DNA of 64,000 nt from Burkholderia sp. WSM2230 (lineage in GTDB: Bacteria > Pseudomonadota > Gammaproteobacteria > Burkholderiales > Burkholderiaceae): positions 992,643 to 1,056,642 of the forward strand of contig NZ_AXAJ01000001.1 in assembly GCF_000472445.1 (NCBI RefSeq), read 5' to 3'. How positions within the stretch are numbered: the first letter of the stretch is position 1; each line of letters opens with the position of its first letter. Positions 1 through 8,060 of the stretch are shown one piece after another. The notes beneath the pieces are model-generated. The model worked only from the letters and a program-made list of their open reading frames with translations. It made no database searches and had not been told where the DNA came from. Made by a program: the position numbers and the translations under genes.

Positions 1-389
1 TGCGTGTGGAAAAGCTCGACGCGGACGCGCTGGAAACGCTGCTGAACCGGCACAGCGGCCTTGCGGGTTACGCCGATGGCGAAAGCGACATGCAGGCGCT
101 CGAACAACGCGCGGCGGCGGGCGATGCGCACGCAGCGCTGGCGCTCGATGCGTTTGCGGCCGCTGTGCGCAAGACCATCGGCGGATATGCGGCCTTGCTG
201 GGCGGTATCGATCTGTTGGTGTTTACCGGCGGCATCGGCGAGCACAGCGCGGAAATGCGCAAGCGCATTTGCGAGGGGCTAGCGTTTCTGGGTCTTCGCG
301 AAGGCGATGCGTCCGGCAAGGTGAGGGCAATTCATACCGAAGAAGAGAAACAGATCGCGAGGCATTGCCGCGCGTTGCTGCGTAGTTGA
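1..389 (+). CDS. ackA: Acetate kinase, C-terminal part (5' end outside window)
   Basis: This is the C-terminal part of an acetate kinase, the ASKHA-fold enzyme that interconverts acetate plus ATP with acetyl phosphate. The visible piece contains the family block FTGGIGEHSAEMR followed by a short C-terminal helix region, as at the end of AckA and propionate kinases. The reading frame is open to the left edge, so the gene starts upstream; the GTG at position 6 is internal. It ends at TGA 387-389, nine bases before the stop of the convergent BON gene. Acetate versus propionate specificity cannot be judged from this fragment. Confidence 0.9.
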   Translation, partial: RVEKLDADALETLLNRHSGLAGYADGESDMQALEQRAAAGDAHAALALDAFAAAVRKTIGGYAALLGGIDLLVFTGGIGEHSAEMRKRICEGLAFLGLREGDASGKVRAIHTEEEKQIARHCRALLRS

Positions 390-397
390 GCGAAGGC

Positions 398-676
398 TCA
401 AGCCTCTTTCACGACAAGCCGATCGCACACGCCGCTCACCCCGAATAGCCGCGTCACGTCTTGGAGCGCCGCGAGCTTTTGCGCAGGCTGCTCCAGTTCG
501 CCGTGGAGCGTGACGCAGCCGTCATGCACTTCCACGTCGATCGTGCGCCTCGGGACAGCGGCGTCCCATGCGAGACGCCGCATTGCCTCGGCGGCGATGG
601 CGTCGTCGCTCAGACGCACGCCGTTTGCGTGGTCGGAGTCGCCGTTGTGCGGCGTGGCAAAGCGCGAGTGGGCCAT
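398..676 (-). CDS. BON-domain protein, 92 aa
   Basis: This is a short protein made almost entirely of one BON domain (about residues 20-88), recognisable from the pattern IDVEVHDGCVTLHGEL and the following helix, then a final strand ending in CDRLVV. BON domains are thought to bind phospholipid or mediate contacts in periplasmic proteins such as OsmY. No signal peptide is visible with the chosen start, so the location is uncertain. A longer reading frame runs upstream to 958 but has composition typical of a non-coding extension; ATG at 676 gives the compact domain. No strong ribosome-binding site precedes it. Function beyond the domain is unknown. Confidence 0.6.
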   Translation of the reverse strand: MAHSRFATPHNGDSDHANGVRLSDDAIAAEAMRRLAWDAAVPRRTIDVEVHDGCVTLHGELEQPAQKLAALQDVTRLFGVSGVCDRLVVKEA

Positions 677-990
677 AACGGTTGGATCAAGGAGTCGCGG
701 GTTCCCAGTTGCAGAACGCCACGATGATAGCGGGCAAAAAATTTGCGCCGATTGCATTGTGGCGGCTAGCCGTGCTGTATGACTAACGCGCAACTCCATA
801 ACGGCAAATTGCGCACCGGCAAGCAGGCAGCATGCCCAGTAGCGTGCCGCCGGCGCAGGCGCCGCTTCGATCGATACGCCGCACGCGCGTGGGCCGTTTA
901 TCATAGTGGCCACAACCACAAACCTGCCGCCTCGCTGTGCAATGGTAAGGCGTTTCATTGACGACCACAGCGGCCTATCCGCTACATCAC
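677..990. other. Divergent intergenic region between BON gene and yceH-like gene
   Basis: This 314-bp segment separates two divergent genes and must hold both promoters. It is locally less GC-rich (around 735-800) than its surroundings. I could not pick a convincing -35/-10 pair or an operator by eye, and I see no RNA gene. Confidence 0.4.
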
Positions 991-1692
991 ATGAATTCCA
1001 CTCCCGATGTTCCCTCGCGTCCCTCGATCCGTGCGTTGACCTTGCTCGAGGGGCGCGTGCTTGGCGTGCTGGTCGAAAAACAGCACACCGTGCCCGACAG
1101 TTACCCCCTTTCGCTCAATGCGCTGACCTTGGGCTGCAATCAGAAGACCGGCCGCTCGCCAGTGATGAATGCGACCGAAGCCGAAGTGCTGACCGCGCTC
1201 GACGGTCTGAAACGGCTGAGCCTCGTGATGGAAGGCAGCAGCAGCCGCGTGCCGCGTTTCGAACACAACATGAACCGCGTGCTCGGTTTGCCGAGCCAAT
1301 CTGCCGCTCTGCTGACCACCTTGCTGTTGCGCGGCCCGCAGACGGCGGCTGAATTGCGTTTGAACAGCGCGCGCCTGCATGGCTTTGCCGATATTTCATC
1401 GGTCGAGGCGTTTCTCGATGAACTCGCCGCCAATGAACCGCCGCGAGTCGTCAGGCTGCCTCGCACGCCGGGCGAGCGCGAACATCGCTGGATGCATTTA
1501 TTGTGCGGCGAAGTGAGCGTGAGCGAGTTCGCACAGTCCACCGGCAGTGCGGACGAAACCGTGCCGCTGTCCGCGTTCGAGGCCCTCAGAGCCGAGCAGA
1601 AAAGACTCGCCGACGAAGTGAGCCGGCTTCAGGCGGTCGTGCGGCGCATGGCCGCCGAGCTCGGCATCGACGCAAACGACCTGGATGCGTGA
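991..1692 (+). CDS. YceH-family (UPF0502/DUF480) protein
   Basis: This 233-aa protein belongs to the YceH/UPF0502 family, seen in the N-terminal LEGRVLGVLVEKQHTVPDSYP block, the NQKTGRSPVM segment, and the second winged-helix-like part with LLLRGPQTAAELR. Family members carry two winged-helix-like domains and a C-terminal coiled segment; here residues 200-225 form a short heptad helix. The family's role is not established. ATG 991 is chosen over an upstream in-frame TTG (958) because it begins immediately before the conserved domain. The gene converges on the SLATT gene, with ten bases between stops. Confidence 0.85.
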   Translation: MNSTPDVPSRPSIRALTLLEGRVLGVLVEKQHTVPDSYPLSLNALTLGCNQKTGRSPVMNATEAEVLTALDGLKRLSLVMEGSSSRVPRFEHNMNRVLGLPSQSAALLTTLLLRGPQTAAELRLNSARLHGFADISSVEAFLDELAANEPPRVVRLPRTPGEREHRWMHLLCGEVSVSEFAQSTGSADETVPLSAFEALRAEQKRLADEVSRLQAVVRRMAAELGIDANDLDA

Positions 1693-1702
1693 GAGGCGAC
1701 GC

Positions 1703-2221
1703 TCAGGCGTCGGCGCCGCGCCGCGGATCGGTGGATAACGCACGCTGGGTGCGGTAAAAGTTGCGCGGCGGCACATTCGGCGAATCTTGTGCGAGCCGGT
1801 CCAGCTCGTCGCGAATCGCGGTGAGATAGTGACCGTCGAGCGCATCGGGGTCGCCCGCGAAAATGGATTCGAGCCGCCGCCGCACCGCTCCATAACGCGC
1901 GCCTGCCGCACGATGTTTTTCCGCGCGCTCCGCATAGCGCAGATACGTTTGCAGCGCCGAAGAGATAGCGGCGACCACGCTCACGAGCCCGACAAGCAGC
2001 CTGATTTCGAACGAAACCCCGCTCGTGTTCAGCGATGCGAACACAGCCGTCCCCACGAACGCGGCTAGCACGGTGACGAGCCAGCCCATCTGACGGTCGC
2101 GCGCGGACAGCAGGTCCGCCATGTCGTAATGACTCATCTGGGATTCGCGCGCGCGCCGGATCCATTTCAGCAAAAGCTGCTGTTCGTCGACCGGCGGCTC
2201 GTAGGCTGGCAGATTCTTCAT
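1703..2221 (-). CDS. SLATT-domain two-TM membrane protein
   Basis: This is a 172-aa protein with an amphipathic N-terminal helix, two adjacent membrane segments (about residues 45-65 and 72-95) and a long charged cytoplasmic tail beginning LRYAERAEKHRAAGARYG. This layout and the tail motif are typical of SLATT domains, which are predicted pore-forming effectors of nucleotide-signalled defence systems (SMODS/SLOG-associated). No nucleotidyltransferase, SLOG or other partner is next to it, so it is an orphan here and may act on its own or be controlled in trans. ATG 2221 is preferred to the upstream in-frame start at 2266. The family call is good; a defence role is inference. Confidence 0.7.
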   Translation of the reverse strand: MKNLPAYEPPVDEQQLLLKWIRRARESQMSHYDMADLLSARDRQMGWLVTVLAAFVGTAVFASLNTSGVSFEIRLLVGLVSVVAAISSALQTYLRYAERAEKHRAAGARYGAVRRRLESIFAGDPDALDGHYLTAIRDELDRLAQDSPNVPPRNFYRTQRALSTDPRRGADA

Positions 2222-2311
2222 GGGACTGGTCAGGGCAGTGGATTGCCGCGCGCGATGCGCATGCACTGACGCTACTGTGCCACATGAGGACCCAGCCCGG
2301 AGCCCTGTGTG

Positions 2312-3577
2312 TCAGGCTGCCGCGGCTGCCGGCCGTGCTATGCCAAAGCGTTCGTTGTGCGGATTGCCATTCAGATAGAAGTCGCCGATGGCGGCCTCGC
2401 GAATGATGGCCGGATTATGCGATGCGAGCACGCGGGCATTGCGCCAGTAGCGGTCGAAGCGCCGCGTTTCGCTGGTCGCCGAAGCGCCGCCCACTTCGAA
2501 GAGCAGCGTGGCGGCCTGCAAGGTCTGCTCGATGACGATCTGCTGCGCCTGGAAGGTCTGAATGTCGAGGCGGAAATAAGTCTCTTCCGTCGTGCGGCCT
2601 TGCTGCCGCGCTATCAATACTTCGTCGATGGCGCGCGCGAGTGATGCAGTAATGCTTTGCGTGGAATAAGCGAGGCTCGCCAGTCTGCCGATCACGCGCT
2701 GCACGAGCGGATTGTCACGCGGACTGGATTCGCCTGGGATTCCGAAGGTTCGCGTCTTGCCTTGCGTGAAGGCGACCGCATCGCGCAGCGCGGCCCGGCT
2801 GATGCCCGCGAGATTCGCCACGTGCAGCGCCTGATAGTACGAGGTGAGCACGCTGTGGCGGCGCGGCGCCGACGCGTCGTAGCGCCGGTACATGTTCTCG
2901 GGCGCCACCGGCACATGATTAAAGCGCGCGGTGCCGCTGCCCGTCAGGCGCTGACCGAAGCCGTCCCAGTCGTCGATACGCTCGAGGCCGGGCGTGTCCG
3001 TCTTCACGAGCACACGCACGTCGTTCTGTCCATCGTGCGCCGTTACGTCTACCCAGTCCGCGTAGAGCGTGCCCGTTGTGTAGTACTTCTCGCCGTCCAG
3101 ATGCCATGTGCCGTCGCTTTGCGTAAGACGCACGCTGTTGCTCGTGACGGCGGTCCGCTCGGCCACGGCGCCGCCGATTATCTGCCCTTGCGCGACGCGG
3201 GTCAGCCAGCGGTCGCGCAAGGCGTCGTCGCCATATTCCAGCAGCGATTCGATGAAGCCGCCGTGTACGCGCAAAATTTGCGGCAGATTCGAGTCTGCTT
3301 CGCCGAGGCGCGTGACGAGAGCGAGGAACTCGCCGAACGAGACGCCTTCGCCGCCGTATTCGGTGGGCACGCGCAGCTTCGTATAGCCGGCTTCGCGCAA
3401 CCACTCGACGGGATCGTAGGCAAGCTCGCGCTGCCGTTCCCGATGCACCGCGCCTTGCGCGATCCGCTCGAATACGGGCGCGAAACGGCGCGTGAGTGCA
3501 CTGTCGTCGAAAAGCTGCGCGGCGTCGGCAATGCCTCGCGCATGCGGCGGGTTGTCGTGCGGGAAAGACGAGGACAT
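2312..3577 (-). CDS. Acyl-CoA-dehydrogenase-fold flavin monooxygenase (SfnB/DszC-like)
   Basis: This 421-aa protein has the acyl-CoA dehydrogenase fold, with an N-terminal helical domain (LREAGYTKLRVPTEYGG), a middle beta domain (WHLDGEKYYTTGTLYADW) and a C-terminal four-helix domain. The catalytic glutamate typical of true dehydrogenases is not evident. The pattern fits the FMNH2-dependent DszC/SfnB branch, which oxidises organosulfur compounds such as dimethyl sulfone derivatives during sulfur starvation. ATG 3577 is preceded by a GGAGAA ribosome-binding site. No transporter or reductase partner is adjacent, although sulfur-related genes occur at 26-29.5 kb. The substrate cannot be assigned. 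Confidence 0.7.
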   Translation of the reverse strand: MSSSFPHDNPPHARGIADAAQLFDDSALTRRFAPVFERIAQGAVHRERQRELAYDPVEWLREAGYTKLRVPTEYGGEGVSFGEFLALVTRLGEADSNLPQILRVHGGFIESLLEYGDDALRDRWLTRVAQGQIIGGAVAERTAVTSNSVRLTQSDGTWHLDGEKYYTTGTLYADWVDVTAHDGQNDVRVLVKTDTPGLERIDDWDGFGQRLTGSGTARFNHVPVAPENMYRRYDASAPRRHSVLTSYYQALHVANLAGISRAALRDAVAFTQGKTRTFGIPGESSPRDNPLVQRVIGRLASLAYSTQSITASLARAIDEVLIARQQGRTTEETYFRLDIQTFQAQQIVIEQTLQAATLLFEVGGASATSETRRFDRYWRNARVLASHNPAIIREAAIGDFYLNGNPHNERFGIARPAAAAA

Positions 3578-3901
3578 GGGTTCTCCGTATTGAGGCGCGC
3601 GCGCAATGCGCAATCCGGCAACGGTACGGCATCCGGCATGCCGGGAGCAACGAAGCATTTGGCCGATTCTTAGCAGCAGAAGCGAAATGGTCCCTGGCCG
3701 TGTGCCGCGCGCTCATCGCCATTGCTCTCACGCATGAACGGTCAAGCGTGCGGCCGCGCACACACGCCGCAACGCGTGAGGTGCATGCTCGTCGTCACGC
3801 CTGCGCGAGCGGGTTTGCGCTGCGCCGCGGCCCCGTGGCCACGTCGCGCACGATGACCGATACAAGAAAGCGGCCAGCGGATCCGCACCCTGTGAGAAGG
3901 T
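3578..3901. other. Divergent intergenic region
   Basis: This 324-bp gap lies between the flavin monooxygenase gene and the CelD-type acetyltransferase gene. It should contain the two divergent promoters, but I find no clear -35/-10 pair, operator or hairpin by eye, and no conserved small open reading frame. Confidence 0.4.
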
Positions 3902-5056
3902 ATGAACAAGACGACGCCTCGCGCGCGGCGCTACGACGTGATCGCCGACGAAACGCAATTTCGCGCGCTGCAGACCGAATGGGATGCACTGTGGACGCGC
4001 GCACAAGGTCACTACTATCAGTCGTTCAGCTATTGCTGGCTTGCATGGCGGCATGTGTCGAAGCCGCACGGACGTCTGCTCAGATGCATCGTCGGCCGCG
4101 AGGACGGGCAGCTCGTAATGGTGTGGCCGCTCGAAGCCGTCAAGCGCGCGCTATGGACCTACGTCGTGCCGCTCGGGCCCGAAGGCGGCGACTACACGAG
4201 TGTGCTAGTAGCGGACAACGCGTCGGCCACGGCACTTATCGAAGGCGCATGGAACACTGCCCGCCGGCGCTGCGGCGCGGACTTCATCCACATGCCCTAT
4301 GTTCGCGAGACGCTTCATCTGCACACGCTCGTTTCGCGCGAACGACGGGTGCTGTTTGCCGAGGCGCATAAGGCGTCGGCCGCGCGCTTGCGCGGACAGG
4401 GCACGTGGGACGAATATTGCCGGTCCCTTGGCACCTTGTTCGGCAAGCGGCCCGGCACCTTCGTCAAACGTCTGTCGAAGGAAGGCACGGTGGCCGTGCG
4501 CGTGCTCGATCCCGCCGAGCAAAGCGAGACGGCGTCGATCATCGAATGGATGTTCAACTGCAAGCGCAGCTGGAGCGACCGTGTCGGCAAGCGCAGTGTC
4601 TGGCTCGACTCAGCCGAGTTCGAGGTGTTTCTCGGCAAGCTGATTCATTCGACGGAGGTGCCGTCGATGGCGCGCCTCATCGTCGTTACGCTGAACGACG
4701 CGCCGGTTGCGGGGATTATCGTCAGTCTGGGCAACCCTTGGGCGAGCGCGATTTTCGCCGGCTACGATCCATACTACGGACGCTGCTGCCCGGGCCTGAT
4801 CGCGGTCGAGCAATGCGTTAAGTGGGCGTTCGACAACGGCTTCGACCTCGACTTCGGTGTCGGCGCGGAGCGCTTCAAGGCCTATTGGGCGCGCGGCGAA
4901 GCGTCGACCGCATGGACCACGCAGATCGTCAACTCGAACTGGGGGCTGCTGGCGATCCACGCACGGCGGCTTGCCCGCGCGCTTGCATCCGGCGCGCGCA
5001 GGCACACGCATCGTGCTACGAGCGGTCGCGATTGCGCGCTCGCGTCGCACCGGTGA
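3902..5056 (+). CDS. CelD/BioF2-like GNAT acetyltransferase
   Basis: This is a 384-aa protein with the double-GNAT (FemAB-like) organisation of CelD/BioF2-type acyltransferases. The N-terminal half has LQTEWDALWTRAQGHYYQSFSYC. The C-terminal GNAT half has ARLIVVTLNDAPVAGIIV and the ending FDLDFGVGAERFKAYWA, where the family terminates. Such proteins are often linked to polysaccharide or cell-envelope acylation. No polysaccharide genes are next to it. ATG 3902 follows GAGAAGG at short spacing. Its last 41 bases overlap, tail to tail, a small membrane-protein gene on the other strand. Confidence 0.75.
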   Translation: MNKTTPRARRYDVIADETQFRALQTEWDALWTRAQGHYYQSFSYCWLAWRHVSKPHGRLLRCIVGREDGQLVMVWPLEAVKRALWTYVVPLGPEGGDYTSVLVADNASATALIEGAWNTARRRCGADFIHMPYVRETLHLHTLVSRERRVLFAEAHKASAARLRGQGTWDEYCRSLGTLFGKRPGTFVKRLSKEGTVAVRVLDPAEQSETASIIEWMFNCKRSWSDRVGKRSVWLDSAEFEVFLGKLIHSTEVPSMARLIVVTLNDAPVAGIIVSLGNPWASAIFAGYDPYYGRCCPGLIAVEQCVKWAFDNGFDLDFGVGAERFKAYWARGEASTAWTTQIVNSNWGLLAIHARRLARALASGARRHTHRATSGRDCALASHR

Positions 5057-5186
5057 TGACCGCGATACCGAGCAGAATCACAGCCACGATCGCAATGACA
5101 TGCTGTGCGACATGCAGCGCCATCAATCCCCAAGCCACGCCGCCGATAAAAATGATCCATCCGACCAGGTAGATAAGCAGGGTCAT
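5016..5186 (-). CDS. Small membrane protein, 56 aa
   Basis: This gene is too short for usual cut-offs. It encodes 56 residues with two membrane helices (about residues 4-23 and 27-47), the second rich in Val, Ile and Ala, and a basic tail ending RARNRDRS. A textbook ribosome-binding site (AAGGAG) lies 7 nt before ATG 5186, and the coding sequence ends at TAG 5016. It resembles the small hydrophobic proteins common in Burkholderiaceae near stress genes; no function is known. Its 3' end overlaps the convergent acetyltransferase gene by 41 bases. Confidence 0.7.
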   Translation of the reverse strand: MTLLIYLVGWIIFIGGVAWGLMALHVAQHVIAIVAVILLGIAVITGATRARNRDRS

Positions 5187-5456
5187 CGTTTTTCTCCTTG
5201 TGGTTTCGGCTCATGGCGCCGGCAGCCTGCCGTGAAAAACTTACCGTGCGCCCCGATGGGCCGCCGACAGCGACCCGGACAGTAGCGCACGCTCAGTGCG
5301 CCGCTGCCGCGAGACCATCAGCGGGGCCTATCTTCAAGCACATTGCGCGCCTGGCTGTGACGTTGCAAGCAGCGCGCCCGGCCGGAACGAGGTTTGCTTC
5401 TCCTCGGTATCCGTCACACGCCCCATCCACAAGCGAGAAGTGCAAAGCGACGAATC

Positions 5457-6119
5457 ATGGCCACTACCCGGCGCACATCCAAAGGCACTCCACCGGCAGA
5501 AGGCGAAAGCCCTGCCAGCCCCGAGGTCGATCCCGACCAGCACCCCGCAACGCTCGACGATTGCCGCCGCTGCCCGCTGTGGGCCAACGCGACCCAAGGC
5601 GTGCCGGGCGCGGGCCCGCGCCGTGCGCCGATCATGATGGTCGGCGAGCAACCAGGCGACAAGGAGGATCTGGCCGGCCTGCCGTTTGTCGGACCAGCCG
5701 GCGCGTTGCTCGACGACGCGCTCGCCGAGGCAGGCGTCGCGCGCAAGGAAGTGTATGTGACCAACGCCGTCAAGCATTTCAAATGGACGCCGCGCGGCAA
5801 GCGCCGCATGCATAAAACGCCGGCACAACGTGAGGTGGACGCTTGCCGCTACTGGCTCGACCGGGAGCTTGAAAGCGTGGGCGCGCATGTGATCGTGGCA
5901 TTGGGGGCCACTGCGTTAAAGGCCGTGCTGGAAGATCCCAAATCGCGTTTGCAGGATTCGATCGGCAAGGTAGTCGAACATGGCGACCGTCTGGTGGTCG
6001 CGACGTATCACCCGTCGTTCGCTTTGCGCGCGCCGGACCCCGAGACGCGCCAGCGCGCGTATGCGGCGATTGTCGCCGCGTTGCAGGACGCGAAGAAGCT
6101 CGCGCAACGGCGCAAATAA
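5457..6119 (+). CDS. UdgX-type uracil-DNA-binding protein
   Basis: This 220-aa protein is a member of the Fe-S uracil-DNA glycosylase superfamily, UdgX branch. It shows the N-terminal CxxC pair (Cys36, Cys39), motif GEQPGDKEDLAGLPFVGPAG, and the R-loop GKRRMHKTP, where the mycobacterial enzyme has KRRIH. The histidine (His119 here) is the residue that forms a covalent link with the abasic product in UdgX, so the protein is expected to trap uracil-containing DNA rather than release it. A third Cys (130) and the YHPSF motif follow. ATG 5457 opens directly on a basic N-terminus. It is monocistronic, converging on the DUF72 gene. Confidence 0.88.
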   Translation: MATTRRTSKGTPPAEGESPASPEVDPDQHPATLDDCRRCPLWANATQGVPGAGPRRAPIMMVGEQPGDKEDLAGLPFVGPAGALLDDALAEAGVARKEVYVTNAVKHFKWTPRGKRRMHKTPAQREVDACRYWLDRELESVGAHVIVALGATALKAVLEDPKSRLQDSIGKVVEHGDRLVVATYHPSFALRAPDPETRQRAYAAIVAALQDAKKLAQRRK

Positions 6120-6137
6120 GCGAGGTTCGGCGTTCTA

Positions 6138-7046
6138 TCAGGCCGCCGCTTCGTGCGCGTGCAGCCCGAGGCGCTCCATCAACCGTTGTGCGTCGAATGG
6201 CGCGTTCGTCTTTGCGTCGTTGTCGAAATAGCAGTACACGTCACGCGTTTGCGCGCGAGGCGGCTGTAGTTGCGGTGCGGCTAGACGCGCATCGGCGGGC
6301 TGCGAGCCGCGGCTCCATGCCTCGATTCTGCGCGCCCAGCGTTCGAGCGATGCATCCGAGTACTCGCCGGAATATCTGGTTTCGGTGCCGTGCAGCCGTA
6401 TATAGACGAAGCCCGCGCTCAGGTCCTCGAACTGCGGCCAGGCTTCGGTCGAATCGGACACGACCAGCGCCACCTTGTGACGGCGCAGCAGCCTCACAAA
6501 TGCCGGATCGACAAAGCTCTCATGACGCACTTCCACCGCATGCAGCAACTTGCGCTTGCGGTCGATCTGCACGTACGGCGTTTTCACGCGCTGGTCGTGC
6601 TGCTGCGCAAGCGCGAGCGCCGCTTCGGTGTCGCGCGGCAGCAGGCTCAGAAAACGCTCCATGTGCTCCGGGTCGAAGCGCAACGATGGTGGGAATTGCC
6701 ACAGTATCGGCCCGAGTTTGTCCTTTAGCGCGAGCAGTCCTTGCGCGAAAAAATTCGCGCACGCGACGGTGGCCGTTTCGTCGCGAAAGCGCAGCAGGTG
6801 GGTCAGGTAGCGCGCGCCTTTCACGCTGAACACAAAGCCGGGCGGCGTTTCGGCGTACCAGTGCTGCCAGCTGTCGAGCGATTGCAGACTGTAGTGCGTG
6901 CCGTTGATTTCGATTGTCTGCATGAGGCCCGCTGCGTACTGCAACTCGCTCGCCTGCTTCAGGCCTTTCGGATAGAACGTCCCGCGCCATCCTTTGTAGC
7001 GCCAGCCCGAAATGCCGATGTGAATACCGTCCGATGTGCTTTTCAC
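6138..7046 (-). CDS. DUF72 TIM-barrel protein
   Basis: This protein of about 302 aa is a member of the DUF72 (YecE-like) family. It begins with the typical HIGISGWRYKGWRGTFYP block, includes the EINGTHYSLQ segment, FVFSVKGARYLTH and LGPILWQFPP, and ends with DVYCYFDNDAKTNAP. The family has a TIM-barrel fold and an unknown reaction. GTG 7046 is proposed as start because it sits just before the first barrel strand; in-frame ATG codons further upstream add residues with no family match and run toward the divergent gene. The start is therefore uncertain, while the family assignment is firm. Confidence 0.8.
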   Translation of the reverse strand: MKSTSDGIHIGISGWRYKGWRGTFYPKGLKQASELQYAAGLMQTIEINGTHYSLQSLDSWQHWYAETPPGFVFSVKGARYLTHLLRFRDETATVACANFFAQGLLALKDKLGPILWQFPPSLRFDPEHMERFLSLLPRDTEAALALAQQHDQRVKTPYVQIDRKRKLLHAVEVRHESFVDPAFVRLLRRHKVALVVSDSTEAWPQFEDLSAGFVYIRLHGTETRYSGEYSDASLERWARRIEAWSRGSQPADARLAAPQLQPPRAQTRDVYCYFDNDAKTNAPFDAQRLMERLGLHAHEAAA

Positions 7047-7224
7047 GTCGCTATCCGAATCGTTTTGAAGTCGGGGTGTGAACCTCGCGGACAGCAATGC
7101 ACGTGCCACAGCACGGCACATCTGTTGCTGTACCCGCATATCGGACAATGCATCCGCACACGGCGGATCGCGCGACCTGTCGCGCGAAACACTCGCAACA
7201 CCTCGCAACACTCTGGAGGCACGC

Positions 7225-7530
7225 ATGGCACGCACGGATTTCCGCAGCACGGACCTGGAGACGCACAGCGACGGCACCATGCGCGTCACGCATCGCGGCG
7301 TGGACATCGTGGTCAGCGCGAAGCAGAACGACCGTGGCGCGTGGGTCGCGCACATCGAGGCGTCAGTTGATGGCAAACCCTTCGCGCTGCCCGACGTCGA
7401 ACCGGTCACCCCCGAATGGACGACGCACGCCGAGGCATTGCGCGATGGCGTGGAGCGCGGCTGCTATCTGGTCGAGCGAAAGGCCGGCCACGGCCTCGAG
7501 GATTCCGCGCACGGATCGGGAGCAAGCTGA
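7225..7530 (+). CDS. Conserved hypothetical protein, 101 aa
   Basis: This is a small acidic-to-neutral soluble protein with no signal peptide or membrane segment. It reads as a single small beta-rich domain (HRGVDIVVSAKQNDRGAWVAHIEASVDG). I do not recognise a named family with confidence; similar short proteins occur in Burkholderia. ATG 7225 has a good ribosome-binding site (TGGAGG) eight bases upstream. Its TGA overlaps the ATG of the next gene (TGATG), so the two are translationally coupled. Confidence 0.65.
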   Translation: MARTDFRSTDLETHSDGTMRVTHRGVDIVVSAKQNDRGAWVAHIEASVDGKPFALPDVEPVTPEWTTHAEALRDGVERGCYLVERKAGHGLEDSAHGSGAS

Positions 7531-8015
7531 TGAATCACATCGTCAATCTCATCTGCCGCGCGATGGTGTCGGGCACCGCGGCGGGCGGCGCCGCAGCCGT
7601 CACGGCCGCCGCGCGGGCGCGCGCCGACGGCAGCACGCCGTACGCGCCGCTCAACGCAGTCACCCATTGCCTGTGGCCGCGCCGCGCATTCAGCGAGACG
7701 GGGTTGAGCGCGCGCTTCACGCTGACGGGTCTCGCGATCCACCAGGCGTCGGCGATTTTCTGGGGCGTGCTGTTCGAAGGACTGCTGGAGCGCTGGCAGT
7801 GCCGCGTCAAGCGCCGCGCGGGCGTGGCAGAAATCGTGGCGGGCGCGGCGACCACAGCGGCCGTCGCCTATACCGTCGACTATCACATGGTGCCGAGCCG
7901 TCTCACGCCCGGCTTCGAAGCGCACCTCTCGAAGCGCTCGATGTTCTACGTGTACGCCGCGCTTGCCGCCGGTTTCGCGGCAGCCGCGCTCTGCCGCAGT
8001 AGAAACAGCGAGTGA
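7530..8015 (+). CDS. Hypothetical membrane protein, 161 aa
   Basis: This 161-aa protein has a weakly hydrophobic N-terminus, a hydrophobic stretch near residues 70-85 (HQASAIFWGVLFEGLL), another around 100-112 and a C-terminal membrane helix (FYVYAALAAGFAAAAL). It is probably an inner-membrane protein; no family function is recognised. The start overlaps the previous stop, indicating coupled expression with the 101-aa protein. An inverted repeat follows the stop codon. Confidence 0.6.
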   Translation: MNHIVNLICRAMVSGTAAGGAAAVTAAARARADGSTPYAPLNAVTHCLWPRRAFSETGLSARFTLTGLAIHQASAIFWGVLFEGLLERWQCRVKRRAGVAEIVAGAATTAAVAYTVDYHMVPSRLTPGFEAHLSKRSMFYVYAALAAGFAAAALCRSRNSE

Positions 8016-8016
8016 A

Positions 8017-8035
8017 CCGGGCAGAGCGCGCCCGG
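8017..8035. terminator. Possible bidirectional terminator hairpin
   Basis: A six-base inverted repeat (CCGGGC / GCCCGG) with a seven-base loop begins two bases after the stop of the 161-aa gene and precedes the convergent stop at 8061. There is no U-tract, so this is only a plausible transcript-end structure. Confidence 0.3.
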
Positions 8036-8060
8036 CGCGAGAGCAACACAGCGTGACGGC

